Shown in pieces: positions 43,230-55,373 of a stretch of DNA of 64,000 nt. Source of the DNA: Termitomyces sp. T153 (Eukaryota > Basidiomycota > Agaricomycetes > Agaricales > Lyophyllaceae); assembly GCA_018296165.2 (NCBI GenBank), contig JACKQL020000105.1, positions 62,001 to 126,000 of the forward strand, read 5' to 3'. The first letter of the stretch is position 1; the number at the start of each line of letters is the position of its first letter. Under the pieces are notes generated by a model that saw only the letters and a program-made list of their open reading frames with translations, was not told the origin of the DNA and made no database searches. Position numbers and translations under genes: made by a program.

Positions 43230-44045
43230 TTACAGACTCTGCTTCTCTGCTTCCCTGAGTCGTGCCATTGCAGTACGTATTGCTTTGGATCGGCAGACAA
43301 CATCGAAAAGTCCCTGTACATGAGTAGGTCTCCATTCCTTCGGTAACCTTTCGTAGCCAATCCACTCATGTGTCCATTCCACAGGAACACCAACGTCTTT
43401 CCCCACCTGTGTCTCGAAAACACCGAGAAAGATACCCATTTCACCCCTGGCGATCTCGGCATGCACCACATCTAGCTTTGGGCATTGCTTCTCCCGCCGT
43501 ATGCGAGCACGCGCAACGCAGGTCGCGTCCATCAAAATGGATTTGTCACCGTATTTGTTGCTTGTCTGTGCATCAGCAAGAAGCGAATCGACCAGGACGT
43601 GGTCAACTGCAATTGGTGCGTATTTATGACCCTTTGGTGTGTCTTGATGCACAAGGCTCGCGTCATGCTCAATTCGCCCATGCTCCCCGACTTCATGAAG
43701 GTCAACATTCCGAAATTTCCGCAAGAGGATGAAACCGCCGATAGAAAGAAACATCGCGAGGGGCATCGAGAGATTATAGCACGCCTTGAGACCCGAAACA
43801 ATATCCCATATGCCAAGATTCTTTCCGTCTCGCGCACTGTGAATCAATTGTATCGGGTGGAATTGGAAATTGAAGTAAACAACATACATATAACCATGGT
43901 TCGCCATCGTGTTCAGTGCGGGGCATGGTGATCTACTGTCACCTTCCCGCGGAGGGAACCATTGGTGCGCTTCGTCCAGAACTGGGCAGGTTATACCAGA
44001 GTGTTTATCTTTGGCGATAGTGGGATGCGAGGGAGGAACAGACAT
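43230..44045 (-). CDS. Heme-thiolate peroxidase (chloroperoxidase/peroxygenase family)
   Basis: Two exons (44045-43888 and 43836-43230), 254 aa. The 51-nt intron is a multiple of three and has no stop, so the region also reads straight through, but removing it restores the family motif ANHGYIARDGKNLG. Diagnostic motifs are SPCPALNTMANHGY with the heme-ligating Cys (about residues 38-52), GRIEHDASLVH (the E-H-D motif), and a later E near EIARGEMGIFLGVF for the acid-base role. A hydrophobic stretch (LSMPLAMFLSIGGFILL) is the usual internal helix. No signal peptide is evident, so it belongs with the short, probably intracellular forms. These enzymes use H2O2 to halogenate or oxygenate substrates; the substrate is unknown. 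The first ATG after the upstream stop region would add 26 residues; the MSVPPSH start fits the family better. Confidence 0.85.
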   Translation of the reverse strand: MSVPPSHPTIAKDKHSGITCPVLDEAHQWFPPREGDSRSPCPALNTMANHGYMYVVYFNFQFHPIQLIHSARDGKNLGIWDIVSGLKACYNLSMPLAMFLSIGGFILLRKFRNVDLHEVGEHGRIEHDASLVHQDTPKGHKYAPIAVDHVLVDSLLADAQTSNKYGDKSILMDATCVARARIRREKQCPKLDVVHAEIARGEMGIFLGVFETQVGKDVGVPVEWTHEWIGYERLPKEWRPTHVQGLFDVVCRSKAIRTAMARLREAEKQSL

Positions 44046-44765
44046 GTTATATGTGTAGCAGGAAAAGTTTGGTATGAGCTTGCGTATTTGCCATCGCACG
44101 CCTATGCTATTTAAGCAAAACAAGAAAGTATCACAAGAACACCCTTACATCAAGCGACATGTGCGCCGACAAGTATAATCTCATGGATCTAAGAAAGATG
44201 GATCAGTTTCATGTCAGTTTCATGATGTCAAAAGGTTGTGTCGGTTTCCTAGCCGTTTCGTAAAATCAGATTTCACATCCACTCGTCGCCACAGCATTTC
44301 TCGAGCTTGAGTTCAAAGAACACCTGACGCTCACGTCATATGTAAAATCGACCGCAGGAGATAGTTGACTGACGACTTGAGAGAATTGCAAAGTTTACCG
44401 GCCCGGCCCGTGATTCCGTATCAGCCACATACTAATTTTGAGGATATCCTCTGACACAACCTCGGAGAGTGTGTGGGTATGTATCTATCACTTCACAGCC
44501 TTCTTTGTTTTCCATCCATTCTGATTCCTTAGCCGTGTAATCGTTTCATCTCTGATATTATTGCTAGATAACTTTGGTTTGAATGTTGCATTTTTTTAGT
44601 AGATCTTTCATTGACTCACCTTCCTTCCACCTGAGGCGTGCAAGTTCCCGTAAAAATTTGCAGTTCTCCTAGCCTACGGCCGCTTAAGACTTCTCACGGC
44701 TGTCATATCGTCATCTTCTCAAGCAGTGCACGATCTTCACCCTGCCGGCGCTGATGTAAAATCCC
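44046..44765. other. Intergenic
   Basis: Nothing recognised. It probably includes the peroxidase promoter on the minus strand; no clear TATA box was seen. Confidence 0.4.
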
Positions 44766-45300
44766 ATGTCGCAAAAGTAAGCTTTCAACCACGATCCAGC
44801 ATTCACAACATACGGATCATCACATTTATGATATTTCATCAGAGTTAATTACTGCCTGGTATGATTCCAGTAAGCCCGACATAGCTTGCCTATATTCTTA
44901 CGAGGCTGATACCATGATTTTGTTGATTCCAGGACCCCATTGCATCCGTGGTAAGTATGGCATCATCACTGCCTAACATCTAGAACATATTGATCGCTAC
45001 ACTCATCATGAAACCAGTAGGACATAGCTTACATATGTTTTCTCTGAGGCTGATGTCATGATCTTTTTTTTCAGGATCCACACTGTCTCCATGTTCATAA
45101 CTCATTCCAATCTTGTACTATATCTTTTGCACTGTAGGCACTTTGTACGCCAGCATCTCAACTTCGTACTTGGCCTCCTAACGAATTCAGAGGGCAGTGA
45201 ACCTATGGAAAGGATGAACCAGCTAACGAGCGCTGAGACATTGCTGTTCTCAATGATAATCAGGTGCGTGGGAGGATTGAGTCCATCTCGATTACCGTGA
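44766..45300 (+). CDS. Candidate small gene with micro-exons (uncertain)
   Basis: A possible spliced model is ATG exon 44766-44776 (donor GTAAGC), an 18-nt exon 44933-44950 (acceptor TTCCAG, donor GTAAGT) and exon 45075-45300 (acceptor TTTTTTTTCAG), which close in one frame of 84 aa. The peptide (with RHFVRQHLNFVLGLL and MERMNQLTSAETLLFSMIIR) matches no family I know. The intron ends carry a duplicated block (see 44867-45090). Splice signals are good but the coding evidence is weak; it may be a pseudogene or non-coding. Confidence 0.22.
44867..45090. repeat. Direct repeat of an intron end (~80 bp, period ~147)
   Basis: CCAGTA...GACATAGCTT...GAGGCTGAT(A/G)(C/T)CATGAT...CAGGA(C/T)C is present at 44867-44937 and 45014-45080. 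Each copy ends in a polypyrimidine-AG acceptor, so the duplication copied a splice acceptor. Confidence 0.75.
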
Positions 45301-47043
45301 TGAATTTGCACCGAGGACCCACCCGGCATTCTAATTGTTCATGCACTGTCATAACACCGTATGGGCGCAGTGACGAGTAATTCCATTCTATGCCTAGAAT
45401 TGTTCTGTTGACCGCATCGCGAAATTAATGATGTGACCAGCCAATCGGCGTTCTTATTACCGTCCTCTATACAGCTGAATAATTGACTTTGACTGTGGCT
45501 GGTGTGCTGGTGATGTCTACCATTGGTGTTTTTTGAGCAGGGCTCTACCAGCCTCGAGGGCTTGAACGGCTTTTCACAATCATTCTCAGTAATCCGTATA
45601 TCATCATGGTCTGAGTCCACTGAGGTCTGGACACTCTGTCAGCATGGGCTTGGATCGCTTCGTTTTCAAACATCCTTGGAAGTAAATCCCGCTGCGGGAA
45701 GCTATTCTTTTATTCTTCTCGGATTTTGTGCTCATGGCAAGTCCCGAAAACTAATGGTATTTCCTTTTGACATTGCCAATTGTGTTCTCCTGTCAGATTG
45801 TATCCAGACAATGAACATATGTCTCTTCAGTATGAGGTCTTTCCTGAGCAACATATGTTCAGTATGCTAAGATATCTATGTTGTAGTTATCTGCCTGAGG
45901 AGCTGATATCTGCCCTACGCACTGTCGCAACTCTCATATGCGCTCTCTCTCTTTACGCGTATCTTCTACATATTACATATCATATGTACTTTCTTCTAAC
46001 TTTTAATCGAATGATCCTATCTTGCTTACACTATGTAAGCCAGAGGAACTTTCAATGCATCAGATCTGCCCTCTACAAAACTTGAAGCATTGACCCGGGC
46101 CGTCCAAAGGGATTGATACTAGTAGACAGGCTTCAACCATTGGGAGCTCCTCCATGTGGATGTCCACCTGAAAATCCAAACCTATGTACAAATGAAATAA
46201 CGTTACAAGGTAAATCTCGAGCAAATATTAGCTGACACATGTCGTCAGACTCATTTACATGTTTAACCATAACACAAAGGACCCATTGATACGCCTACAA
46301 GTTGGGGTAATGACGCACTGTCATCTGACCAGCGGTTGCAGATAGTCAATTGCGAGGTTTCTCTTCAGAATGACAGATTAGATACCCAGCATGATTTGCT
46401 ACTCATTGGCCTTCATTCAAATGACAGCGCGAATGCTCCAGCTGCAACTTTGTTAGCGGTAGATGAGGTCAAGGAATGTCACGCAACAGTGCCGTCCGCA
46501 ACAGAGATCCATTGATATTTGCACGAACAGCACACAGGCATATGACCGCTGCCTGCATAGCAAAGTGTATGTATACCTCTACCTGAGAGAAAATCCAAAA
46601 CATAAGAAGTATTATGATGGTACCCATCGTACGTGTCTCATACCTGGAAGATGCCGCCACACATCTCTCATATCTGGCCGGCAGCTCAGTACTTGCTCAG
46701 CACCAGCCGCGGCATGTTTACCTGACCATTATGGAACCGTCATTTTTGTAAGATGCCTTAGTAGTAGGAATCTACTTAGGGCCTGTACTACTGCTAGCGC
46801 AGAGCTTACAAAAAATATTGTATCCTCCATAATCACATTAAATAATGCATTCTATCTGGACAGGTTACTGCATCATTATGGTATTTATGGGCTTTATCTG
46901 TTAATTACTTGTGAAAGGGTTCGCTCCTTTGATTGGGTTGCTTGGTCTTTGGGTACATCTTGATCCTTATCTCTAGAATGCTGAAGAGTCTGAGTTGTTT
47001 GAAAGTTTGAAAGCATAAGACAGTTAAAATATATTATAGCAAC
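45301..47043. other. Unassigned region
   Basis: Open frames at 45523-45870 (+) and 46463-46963 (+) have no recognisable domain. The second is Cys/Arg/Ser-rich and looks accidental. No RNA gene is seen. Confidence 0.35.
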
Positions 47044-48278
47044 CTAGAAATAGTCGGTACTACATGAGACATCCTTCCAATCTTCAAGACGTATCAATGT
47101 CTTCTCTGATTCAGTCTTCGCGATGTTGTAACAATCACTCCCTACCGCCAAAACAGTTGGGAACGGTTTTCCATGCGCAAGGCCTTCCCCCCTTACTACA
47201 TCGACAATCAGTTCGACTCCCTTGACAGGATCGCCAAGTTGTGAACCATCATACCCTGCGTATCTAGTTGAGTACCTGAAGATATTTTATGTGGTCAAGT
47301 TAACATACGTTTCATAAAGGCGTTGTCTGCATCAGTTACCGGGCCATAATCTGGAATCCGGACTCCTTGCGGTACACGGTGCGCGGTTGCAAGGATCGGT
47401 GTGCGGAAGTATCCGAATTCAGCGCAGATACTTCGTAGACCAAGCGGGGAAATCTCAGCATGGAGAGTTGTGGATAAACCTGGATATTATGTGACATTGA
47501 GAAATGCATTGGATCATGAGATCAAACGGCATACCACGGAGAGCAAATTTTGTAGCAGTGTATATTCCAGCATTAGGGAAAGCTCTGATTTTCGGAGTCA
47601 CTCTTGTATCAAGATATGTGTATGAGGGGAGAGCATAATTACCCCCATCCACGCAAAGAGCCGAGGAACAGAATTGTGCCAGTTTGTCTTTCGCGCATAT
47701 ATGGTAGAAACGCACGAGCGACATTGAGCGCGCCAAGAACGTTTGTGCTGGAAGAATCTCAAAACAAACTCCGTTACAATGTGACAAGTTGACTTACTTG
47801 AATTCATCAAATGTTTCTTCTGGTCTATGATTATGTGGACAGTGAGGTTCAGGAACCAAGATATAAAAAAGACATACGTATTTTCTTCTATCGCGCCGAC
47901 CAAGAGATAGCCTATGAATTATGAATATGAGATTGAGAGACTGTGATGTTAAGGTTATGCTAACCGGCATTATTGATAAGAACGTCGACCCTTCCATAAA
48001 GTTCAACAGCCTTTCGAGCCACCTCGCGTAGATTCTCAAGGGTATCCGTTACATCGAGCTCGAGGATATCGGCACCTTGGACCTTAAGAACATCAAGCCT
48101 GTCCAAAGACCGTGCACGAGCCGTTGCTATGACTTTATCGCCTCGTTTTAATGCCGCAATCACGAGCTCACGCCCTAGACCAGACCTGCATTTGGTGAGC
48201 AAGTAAGACAGGTTGTAAAATGATTAGATTAACTCACGAAGTACCAGTGATCAGCCAGACAAGATGTTTGTTCGTCAT
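47044..48278 (-). CDS. Short-chain dehydrogenase/reductase (SDR)
   Basis: Eight exons (48278-48238, 48185-47965, 47911-47878, 47824-47798, 47747-47643, 47584-47535, 47479-47309, 47255-47044) close in frame to 286 aa. All seven introns are 50-58 nt. Motifs of a classical SDR: TGTSSGLG nucleotide-binding loop (residues about 11-18), a basic/Ala stretch after VIATARA (NADPH preference likely), ELDVTD, DVLINNAG, active-site Ser in LFLGSLRG, Tyr and Lys in IYTATKFAL, and the GYFRT cap. The exon 7/8 junction was chosen at 47256, not the nearer AG, because only this choice keeps the frame (MKRYDGSQLGDP) and intron size. The C-terminus (LEDWKDVSCSTDYF) matches fungal relatives. Substrate unknown. Confidence 0.92.
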
Positions 48279-49661
48279 TCTGATAGAATCCAGGAGGCTG
48301 GGGCTCTAAATACCAGAGTGAACTGTCCTTTAAGTATCAGCTGTTGGATTATAGATAATTAAGCGGACTACCGCTTTAGCTAGAGCTCCGAGTCTGATTA
48401 CTTGTGAGCGATTAAAATGTATTTGATTGGCAGGTGATCCCCCATGTTCGCACAATTCTTGTCCAGAAAGAGAGATTTGAAACTGGAAATGTCTTGCATC
48501 TAGATACCACGGAAGTCAGCATTTGATAAATTCTCCGTTGATGGACAATCACATTATGTTGGTTTGAAAGCAGAAGCACAGTCTACATACGTCCATTGAT
48601 GCAACCGTCCCTAGTAGATATGACACAACCGATGGAACAGCGAAATCTGTCTCTACCGGGTGCGGAATGGCGATCAATGGATTGTCCGTCTCTCGAATAT
48701 GTATGGCGATCGCGACAAAAGAAGAAAGGAAATATACAATAGGGAAATCCTTGCCACTGTGCTGTTCGGAGATCACCATGCAATGCAGCAGTGTTCAAGT
48801 GATGTCAAAGCGGAGATATTGACCAGTAAAATCCAGTCGCTGTCAACGAAGTTCCGAGTCGTGATCGTGATTGATTGTGATGATCGTGATTGATGTGATT
48901 CTGTATCGGGTATCCTTGTCCTAACGTTCGCGGGAGAAAAATAAAACATATTGTGGGAACCAAAACAATCCATTCCTTACTTATTTGTACATTTTGATGG
49001 CATCTGTGAGCGTATCGTTATGATCGGTGTTTCGAGCGAAATGGAGACTCATTTCGAAACTAGGAAGATCAAATTCAAAATTCGGTGACTTGAAAAATGC
49101 ATTGTATTTCCCATAAAATGAAACTAGGGGGCCCCGATGCTGAGAGCCCCAATAGTGCACACCGTCGTCGGATATGCTAAACATTCGTTAAGGGGCCCAA
49201 AGTTGCCGCGTAAGGAGAATCAATTCACGGAGAACTAACGGTATGAGATGCTGTGACCGCTTCAACCCCACGCACCGCCCATAACGCGTTTGCCCATCTA
49301 CTTAGCCTACGCGTCAACTGTGAGCCCTCCTATGCGGCGGTGAAGATCATATGTTCTTTATTTATACCTTATCTCCCACTTGTGACTAGCCAGCTACGCA
49401 TTCAGTCCCAGCTTCATAGCGTTCTATAGTAATTGTCATCGTATATCTTCGATATCCTAGTTTTGAATGTGGTCTTTCTCCGTCCGAGAGATTTTTCGAA
49501 GTGATTGTCGTCGTGAATCAAATTGGATGCCCCAAAGTTATCAACCAAATCCCTTGTGACCACTCTCTTCCGTCTCCATTTATTCTCATGTCAATCAATG
49601 TTTACCTCTCTCAGAGTATAGTCATCGTAGCCAAATAGCCGCCCGATAAAATCCACTGACC
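48279..49661. other. Unassigned region
   Basis: A minus-strand frame at 48549-48779 contains hydrophobic and Pro-rich segments (PIVYFLSSFVAIAIHIRETD) and could be an exon, but no family is recognised and no complete model can be built. Confidence 0.35.
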
Positions 49662-50673
49662 ATGAACCAACTTAGCTCTAACAAACCTGGATATGTGTCT
49701 GGCCTTGCATCGACCTCCTTTCTTCACCACTTGAGATCGCTCTATCCTTGAAAAAATCTGCCTCATCGTAAGTCAGACGATTACTTTATACAACCATGTG
49801 TCATACAGATATATCATACATTTCCTGCAGTTGGCATTCTCTGGTACATCGTTGCCGGCGTGGCATTCTGGGCGAGTAACAGATCTGACGAGGTTCCTCC
49901 GGTTGTCCAACGCGTTGGAAGAATCTCAAGGCAGATTGCGATAACATCGAACATCACCGTCTGCTTGCCATATTCAAATCAGGACTGAGAGCTGGATTTA
50001 CTAGGGCTGGACATCGATTCGGAACAGACAAACAACCAATTTCAACCGACGCCATATAATTTTCCTACAGAGTATTGACAACCTTACCGCTCTGCATGAG
50101 GCTATGCATGAGGAACCTTCATGACACGAGAATGATGCGGTGAGTCCACCCTTCCGACTCCAATACTTTGAATACCTTTCAATCGTGGCTCATTTTCACA
50201 AAGCATGCGCAAACTTCTATGGAAGAGCACAAGGAGGTCGGTAAAGCGTTGTTCCGAAGGATCTACGGCGAGACAGCAGATTCGATACAGGTTTTATATC
50301 TAATAACATGATACCCAGACTTGGGTGAGTTCGCCGCGAGCTTGCTTTGAGGCGCACTGCTGACCATTAAAAAGAATGGTTTAACAAAAGCATTATGTAT
50401 GGTGTAAATCATGGGTTTACAGATATCTTGTCGCCAATGGGGACATCATATACAATGATCGCGGCTCTTACAGGTAAGCCCTGGGTCCATTTCTATTTTA
50501 CTCACCGTGTTGCCGTGGTTCTATCTGACATTTATCCTCTCAATAACCCCTTAGTGACCGATAATCCTTGCCAGATCTAGTAGCACTTCGATGGCGCTCT
50601 ACGGGGAGGCGCAACGTTGAAAGAAGTACAATCCGTTCATACGATGTCCATGAAAGTGTCAATGGAGCAATGA
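49662..50673 (+). pseudogene. AhpD-like (carboxymuconolactone decarboxylase fold) relic
   Basis: Pieces of one fungal AhpD-like protein occur in order but in different frames: MNQLSSNKPGYVSGLASTSF (start 49662), then LWYIVAGVAFWASN followed by EVPPVVQRV, then HHRLLAIFKSGLRAGFTRA, SIDNLTALHEAMHEE, EEHKEVGKALFRRIYGETAD, YPDLG, and WFNKSIMYGVNHGFTDILSP then MGTSYTMIAAL, and last HFDGALRGGATLKEVQSVHT with TGA at 50671-50673. Several breaks (a frameshift near 49930, TGA before YPDLG, TAG-TAG before HFDG) show it is dead. Intact relatives are small thiol-dependent oxidoreductase-like proteins. The family call rests on pattern memory. Confidence 0.65.
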
Positions 50674-51795
50674 GGTTCCAAAAATCAGGGAATCTTTTAT
50701 AATGACAGGAGAATGGATATTGAAAACGCAGGAGAGGAAGAATAATGACACGAATGGTATTGTATTATGTATTGAATATATGGGGAGTGACTCAGCATGA
50801 CAATGATCCGACTTTCTAAAGAATGGACCAGACAAGCATGAGAGCTCAAGCAAGCTTCCTAAACAGATTGCTTGACTCAACATAAGTACTCTGGAGTACC
50901 CAGACAGTCGAGAACGTTTCAACTTCGTAATCGGTACTTGGTATTCCTCTCCGTTATCGATGAGTTCTTTTTTACTAAACGCTTTCCCAGTACTAATATT
51001 TGACCCTAAGACTTGCAGGACTTCATTGACTCTCCTAGATATGATTGAAGCCGACGCAAAGGGTCGCATAGACTCACTACTTCTAGACGGGACGAGTTGA
51101 GTCCTCCTAGGATCCGAGACTGACATTAGTCATTTTGGCTGGCACTTACATACTGGAATGCGTTCACGGTGTACCCCCAATGTCAGGTGAGCATGTACGA
51201 TAGAAATATATAGCTTATTACTATCTTACCCGTTACGGGCCAGTTATATTCGTACAATCCGGCGGTTATAGGAAATCAAATGCAGAAGTTCGTCATGTAG
51301 ACGTCATTTGTTTTTGCAATTTACAAATTCGCACAATCCGATTGGCACCCAGCACGTCTTGCAAAAATATCTTGATCATCACAACCTCGACCACGACCAG
51401 CCTCGACCAGCCTCGACCGAGTTTGTGTTCTGTGTACATTACATGACACTCAAATTCTGCTTTCTCAGCGAAATCGCCGATACGGAAAGATAAACGTGAC
51501 TTGACCTTTCTCGCTATGCTGAATGCTTCTGAAGGCTCCGCCAACGACATACACACGATTGCCGTCGTGCAGTTCCGGTAAATTCCTCCAAACAAGGCCA
51601 GACAGGGCTAGGCAGGATCTGATTCTCCGTAATCACTATTATTATCTGTAACCACTATTATTTTCCGTGACCACTAATCATGTGTACGCTTTGGCCCCAC
51701 CTTGAGGAAACGCACCCGGTTTTCAACGACCATGGACAAGATAAATGTCGTGATGGCGCGTAATATAACTCATTCATTGGCGCCACATCCGTTGC
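50674..51795. other. Unassigned region
   Basis: A minus-strand frame at 50659-51126 has a plausible helical N-terminus (SASIISRRVNEVLQVLGSNI) but no family is recognised. 51370-51425 has a short GACCA(G/C)CCTC repeat. 51640-51680 has ACCACTATTATT repeats. Confidence 0.35.
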
Positions 51796-52635
51796 ATGAA
51801 CCCTACCACCAAACTGCGTCACAAAATGCAACAGATCGACCCTGTTTCGCTGAACCATCTCCTCACCCGCGTCACCTACCTCCGTAACTTTATAGGTTTC
51901 ACCACCGAGGACGCTGATGCTCTTCATGCCGCCACGCCCGTTGTCAGGCCTCTGGTGCCCACCGTCGTCAACATGGTCTATGGTAAACTCTTTGGCTTCG
52001 ATATCACAGCGAAAGCGTTCGTACCGCGACAGACCGGCTATGAAGGCGTCGCCCCGGTGAACCTCGAAGAGCTCAGTCAAGATCACCCCCAGATCAAGTT
52101 CAGGAAGGACTTCTTAGCGCAGTATTGTAGGAAGCTCGTCACGATGGATTACGAGAAGGAGAGTACGTGGGAGTATTTGGATAAGGTTGCATTAATGCAC
52201 ACCGGCGAGACGGGATTTAAGCATCGGTATGTGTCTATTTCTCCTCGCGTGGTCAGCTGGTGCTGATTCGGGCGGTAGGGAAAAGAAATCTAGTCTTCGT
52301 GTCGAATATATTCACTGCGGAATCCTACTAGGATACGTCGAAGACATCCTCGTCAACGCCGTCGCAACACATCCCGACCTCGATCTCGATACCAAAACCG
52401 CAGTAATCCGAGCCTTGAACAAGGTTAGTTTACTCCCTTTCTCTGTACGACATTGTCCCATGCCAAATACTTTTCTGCACACACCAAGATTCTGTGCATT
52501 CAGAACGACCTCTTTGCACGCCACTACGTCGCTGACAACGAGTCACAGGTCAATGCTGTCAGCCGGACTCCATCGATGTCCGCCCTCGTAGCGGGTGGGG
52601 CTTTGTTACTGGGCGCGTGTTACTTGGGAAATTGA
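51796..52635 (+). CDS. Protoglobin / globin-sensor domain protein
   Basis: Three exons (51796-52226, 52279-52423, 52489-52635) close in frame to 240 aa. Features: IDPVSLNHLLTRVTYLRNFI start, then IGFTTEDADALHAATPVVRP and a long helix (LVPTVVNMVYGKLFGFDITA); KAFVPRQTGYEG; a region with WEYLDKVALMHTG, whose His is the likely proximal heme ligand; then HREKKSSLRVEYIHCGILLG, GYVEDILVNAV, and IQNDLFARHYV. This is the fungal protoglobin pattern. The acceptor at 52278 was preferred over 52293 because it restores HREKKSSLRVEYIH. The last about 17 residues (ALVAGGALLLGACYLG) form a hydrophobic tail that could anchor the protein in a membrane. Expected role is heme-based gas sensing or binding; ligand and partner are unknown. 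Confidence 0.9.
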
Positions 52636-55373
52636 CTGGTACCGGGGGAACTTGTTCTTGTTGAGACCGCGTTTCCGTTCGAATACAATATGGGAGTATG
52701 AAAATGTATGAATATGCTCAGACCCTATATATCTGTAATTTAGTTATTGAATATTTAGAATTGAAATACCTCTGCTCTTGTAATTCCAGGATTTTGTAGT
52801 CTGGTGATAGCTGTTCTGAGTCACAGTGGGACTCTGATACCATTCATACACGGAAGAAGGCGAGCGGACCACATAGAGGCAGTATCCACACTTGTGTCGA
52901 AAGGAACTTCGAACATAAGAGGGGCAGTGGGCGGTAGGTATATGACATGTAAGTGGAAGGAGCGCATTGGCTCTGGCAACGACTGCTATCTGAGAGATGT
53001 CGACCTAAGTAGTCCTGACTCCTGGCCGAAAGGCAGAATCTGGTCGTCCTCAACTTATCTCCATCGTGGCAGTGACCTGTGACCCGGGTCACGAATTTCT
53101 TTTCTCGCCAACTTCCAAAATGTGGGAATCGCTCCGGTAGAGTGCGGCACGCGAGCCTCGACTTGTTCTTCGAAACGTTGGAGATCACTCTGTCTTATTC
53201 CGTTGTACAATCAGCGCCGGATCGATTCTATTAAGGCTGTCTGTGCACTCTCGTCGTGCTTATAAGTGTATCATAGTCGAAGTATTCTACTTCCTCGGAA
53301 AGTCTGATGTTTTTTTGTCAGACCATTGAAGTTCTTGTAACTCTCGCAAGTTGTGCCTCGATGTCTTCTATTTTCGATTGTGGATGATTTTCTGGAATGA
53401 ATACGCCTCCTGATAAATATTCGATCAATTACTACCTTGTGCAAACCATTCGCTATGCTTATCTGCGACGTCACCTCATGATTGGCTTCTATATCTCTAA
53501 ATCGTGCTCCTTCCATGCGACTCTAGTCTACCCTTGCAAATGAAGATAACTTCACTGCTTGGGTCATCTAGTTGTGAAACACCTGAGTTCGCCATTGCTG
53601 TGGAGTATAAGCATCGAGTTCCACATGCATTCGAGGAACTCTCCCAGAGCAGAAGAGGAAACCAAGAGAATGTCTTTGTTTTAAGTTCGTACCTCGGCAA
53701 TCCTTGCCCCCTTGAACACAGACTAAACACATTACTCATCCAGGCTGCGCAGAGAAGAAGCTTGTTTCAACCATCCTGTAACGAAGTACAGAACCAACTC
53801 GGCGCAGCCAAATATGTAGAGTCAAGATCCCTCCGGGCTAACTCTTTTCCTGCTTTACTGGACGGCGACCTACTCACACGTCATTACTCAGGCACAATAT
53901 ACAGATTGACAATAGATCGATGGACCTCATTCTCGCACCTATGTACTGCAGATACGTGAATGCTTGACATATACTCTTCATCAACTAGTTCCGCGTGCGT
54001 CTCCAGTTTGTTCCTTCATATGTGGTATCTTTCACAATGCTCTCTTTCACCCTCATGGCTTAGACCGTGATAATACATATGATGATATGCGAAACCCGGG
54101 TTCGGATGGCAGCCCCTCTCTCTCCGTGCTAGATTTTCTTGTTCAACGCGTTTCGTCTTACGTCGATCCTCAGGTTTGAAACACAAGTGATATTTCGTTG
54201 TTTCCACCGGTCTACCTGAACGTTCGATGACCTGGCGGTTACTCAGTAATGAAGACCGAATGTTCCACTGTGTTCTGTATTCAATCTGCAAGAACGGGTT
54301 GATAGTACGCTTTTTTGGCTTCTAATGCTTATCTGCCCAGCTTACCCTGACGAGAATATCCCCATCTTTCCGTCTTGGCATCACGTGCACAGGAGGATGA
54401 AGGTATCGAAATCAAACATTTGTGTGTATCAAGACCAATGCGATAGCCCGAGGAGACGGTCAAGTGCCTGGGAGGAAGACTGAGCACAGGAGAGACCGCA
54501 GAGACTCTCCTTGTAACAAAGATCTTTCTTCCAAGTAATTGACAGAGATCTACGAAACAGTCACGCAGGGTTCGCAACGATATTTTTGAGCCGAGGTACT
54601 CTTCCGTCTTTCCGTGACTTCAGGAACTACTACGCAGGAGTTCCTGGATCGGCATCACACCTCCAATTTCGATTATGTACAGCGCGGACTTCAGTGGACA
54701 ATCAATCATTGTCATGATTCGTGTACTCAAAGAACGTTTTAATCTGTTTGGTGACCAACTCTTTTGGTAGGTTCAATCCTCTCGTGCGATGCTGGGCCGG
54801 GAACATTCACAAAATTCAACCAGTGCCTAACTGGCCATCGTAAATGATATATTTTGAAGTCATCTTTATGGATGGACCATATCATGGATCTATAGTAAGA
54901 TGTACTGATTCTGATATTCCAGCTCCATTTCTTCTTTATATCAAAGGTTAACAATTGAAAGGTCGACGTAGGAGGAAACATACTGCTCGGCTTAACGTCG
55001 TTCTAATCATCATTCTCTAGTTGAATTGCGCGCCTTTAGCAAGAAATCCGTTCATAATAGGTTCCGGACTTCATCTTCCGTGGAAACCGGCCTCCACCTC
55101 AAGCATCTACAACATGTCCTCCATTGACAATTGTCTAAAGACCTCAATTGCCGGTATATACGCTTTCCCCACCATCGACCATCTAATCGTCCCAGACTTG
55201 AGCCGAGACTCAAGTTTCATCGAGCTTTTAAACTCATGCAAACTACCCGCGCTTCCAAACTCGCTCTACTCTGGACTATCGCAATTCTCCTGAAACATTA
55301 CTGCATTTATATCTCTGAAGAATACGATATAAAGGCCTTGCTTTCTGCTCCAGTCAAGTAGCTCTCAACGACC
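52636..55373. other. Unassigned region upstream of the P450
   Basis: An open frame at 53504-53959 (+) is the longest but shows no known motif. No RNA gene or repeat is recognised. Confidence 0.4.
55327..55333 (+). promoter_or_regulatory. TATA-like element before the P450
   Basis: ATATAAA lies about 40 bp upstream of the ATG at 55374. It is plausible only if the leader is very short. Confidence 0.3.

Noticed and set aside
46463..46963. 166-codon plus-strand frame
   Set aside because: Cys/Arg/Ser-rich, no domain, no intron logic.
47256..47308. Nearer AG acceptor in SDR intron 7
   Set aside because: It would give a 33-nt intron and shift the frame into a stop. The acceptor used gives 53 nt and the family sequence.
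53504..53959. 151-codon plus-strand frame
   Set aside because: No recognised family and no support from neighbouring signals.
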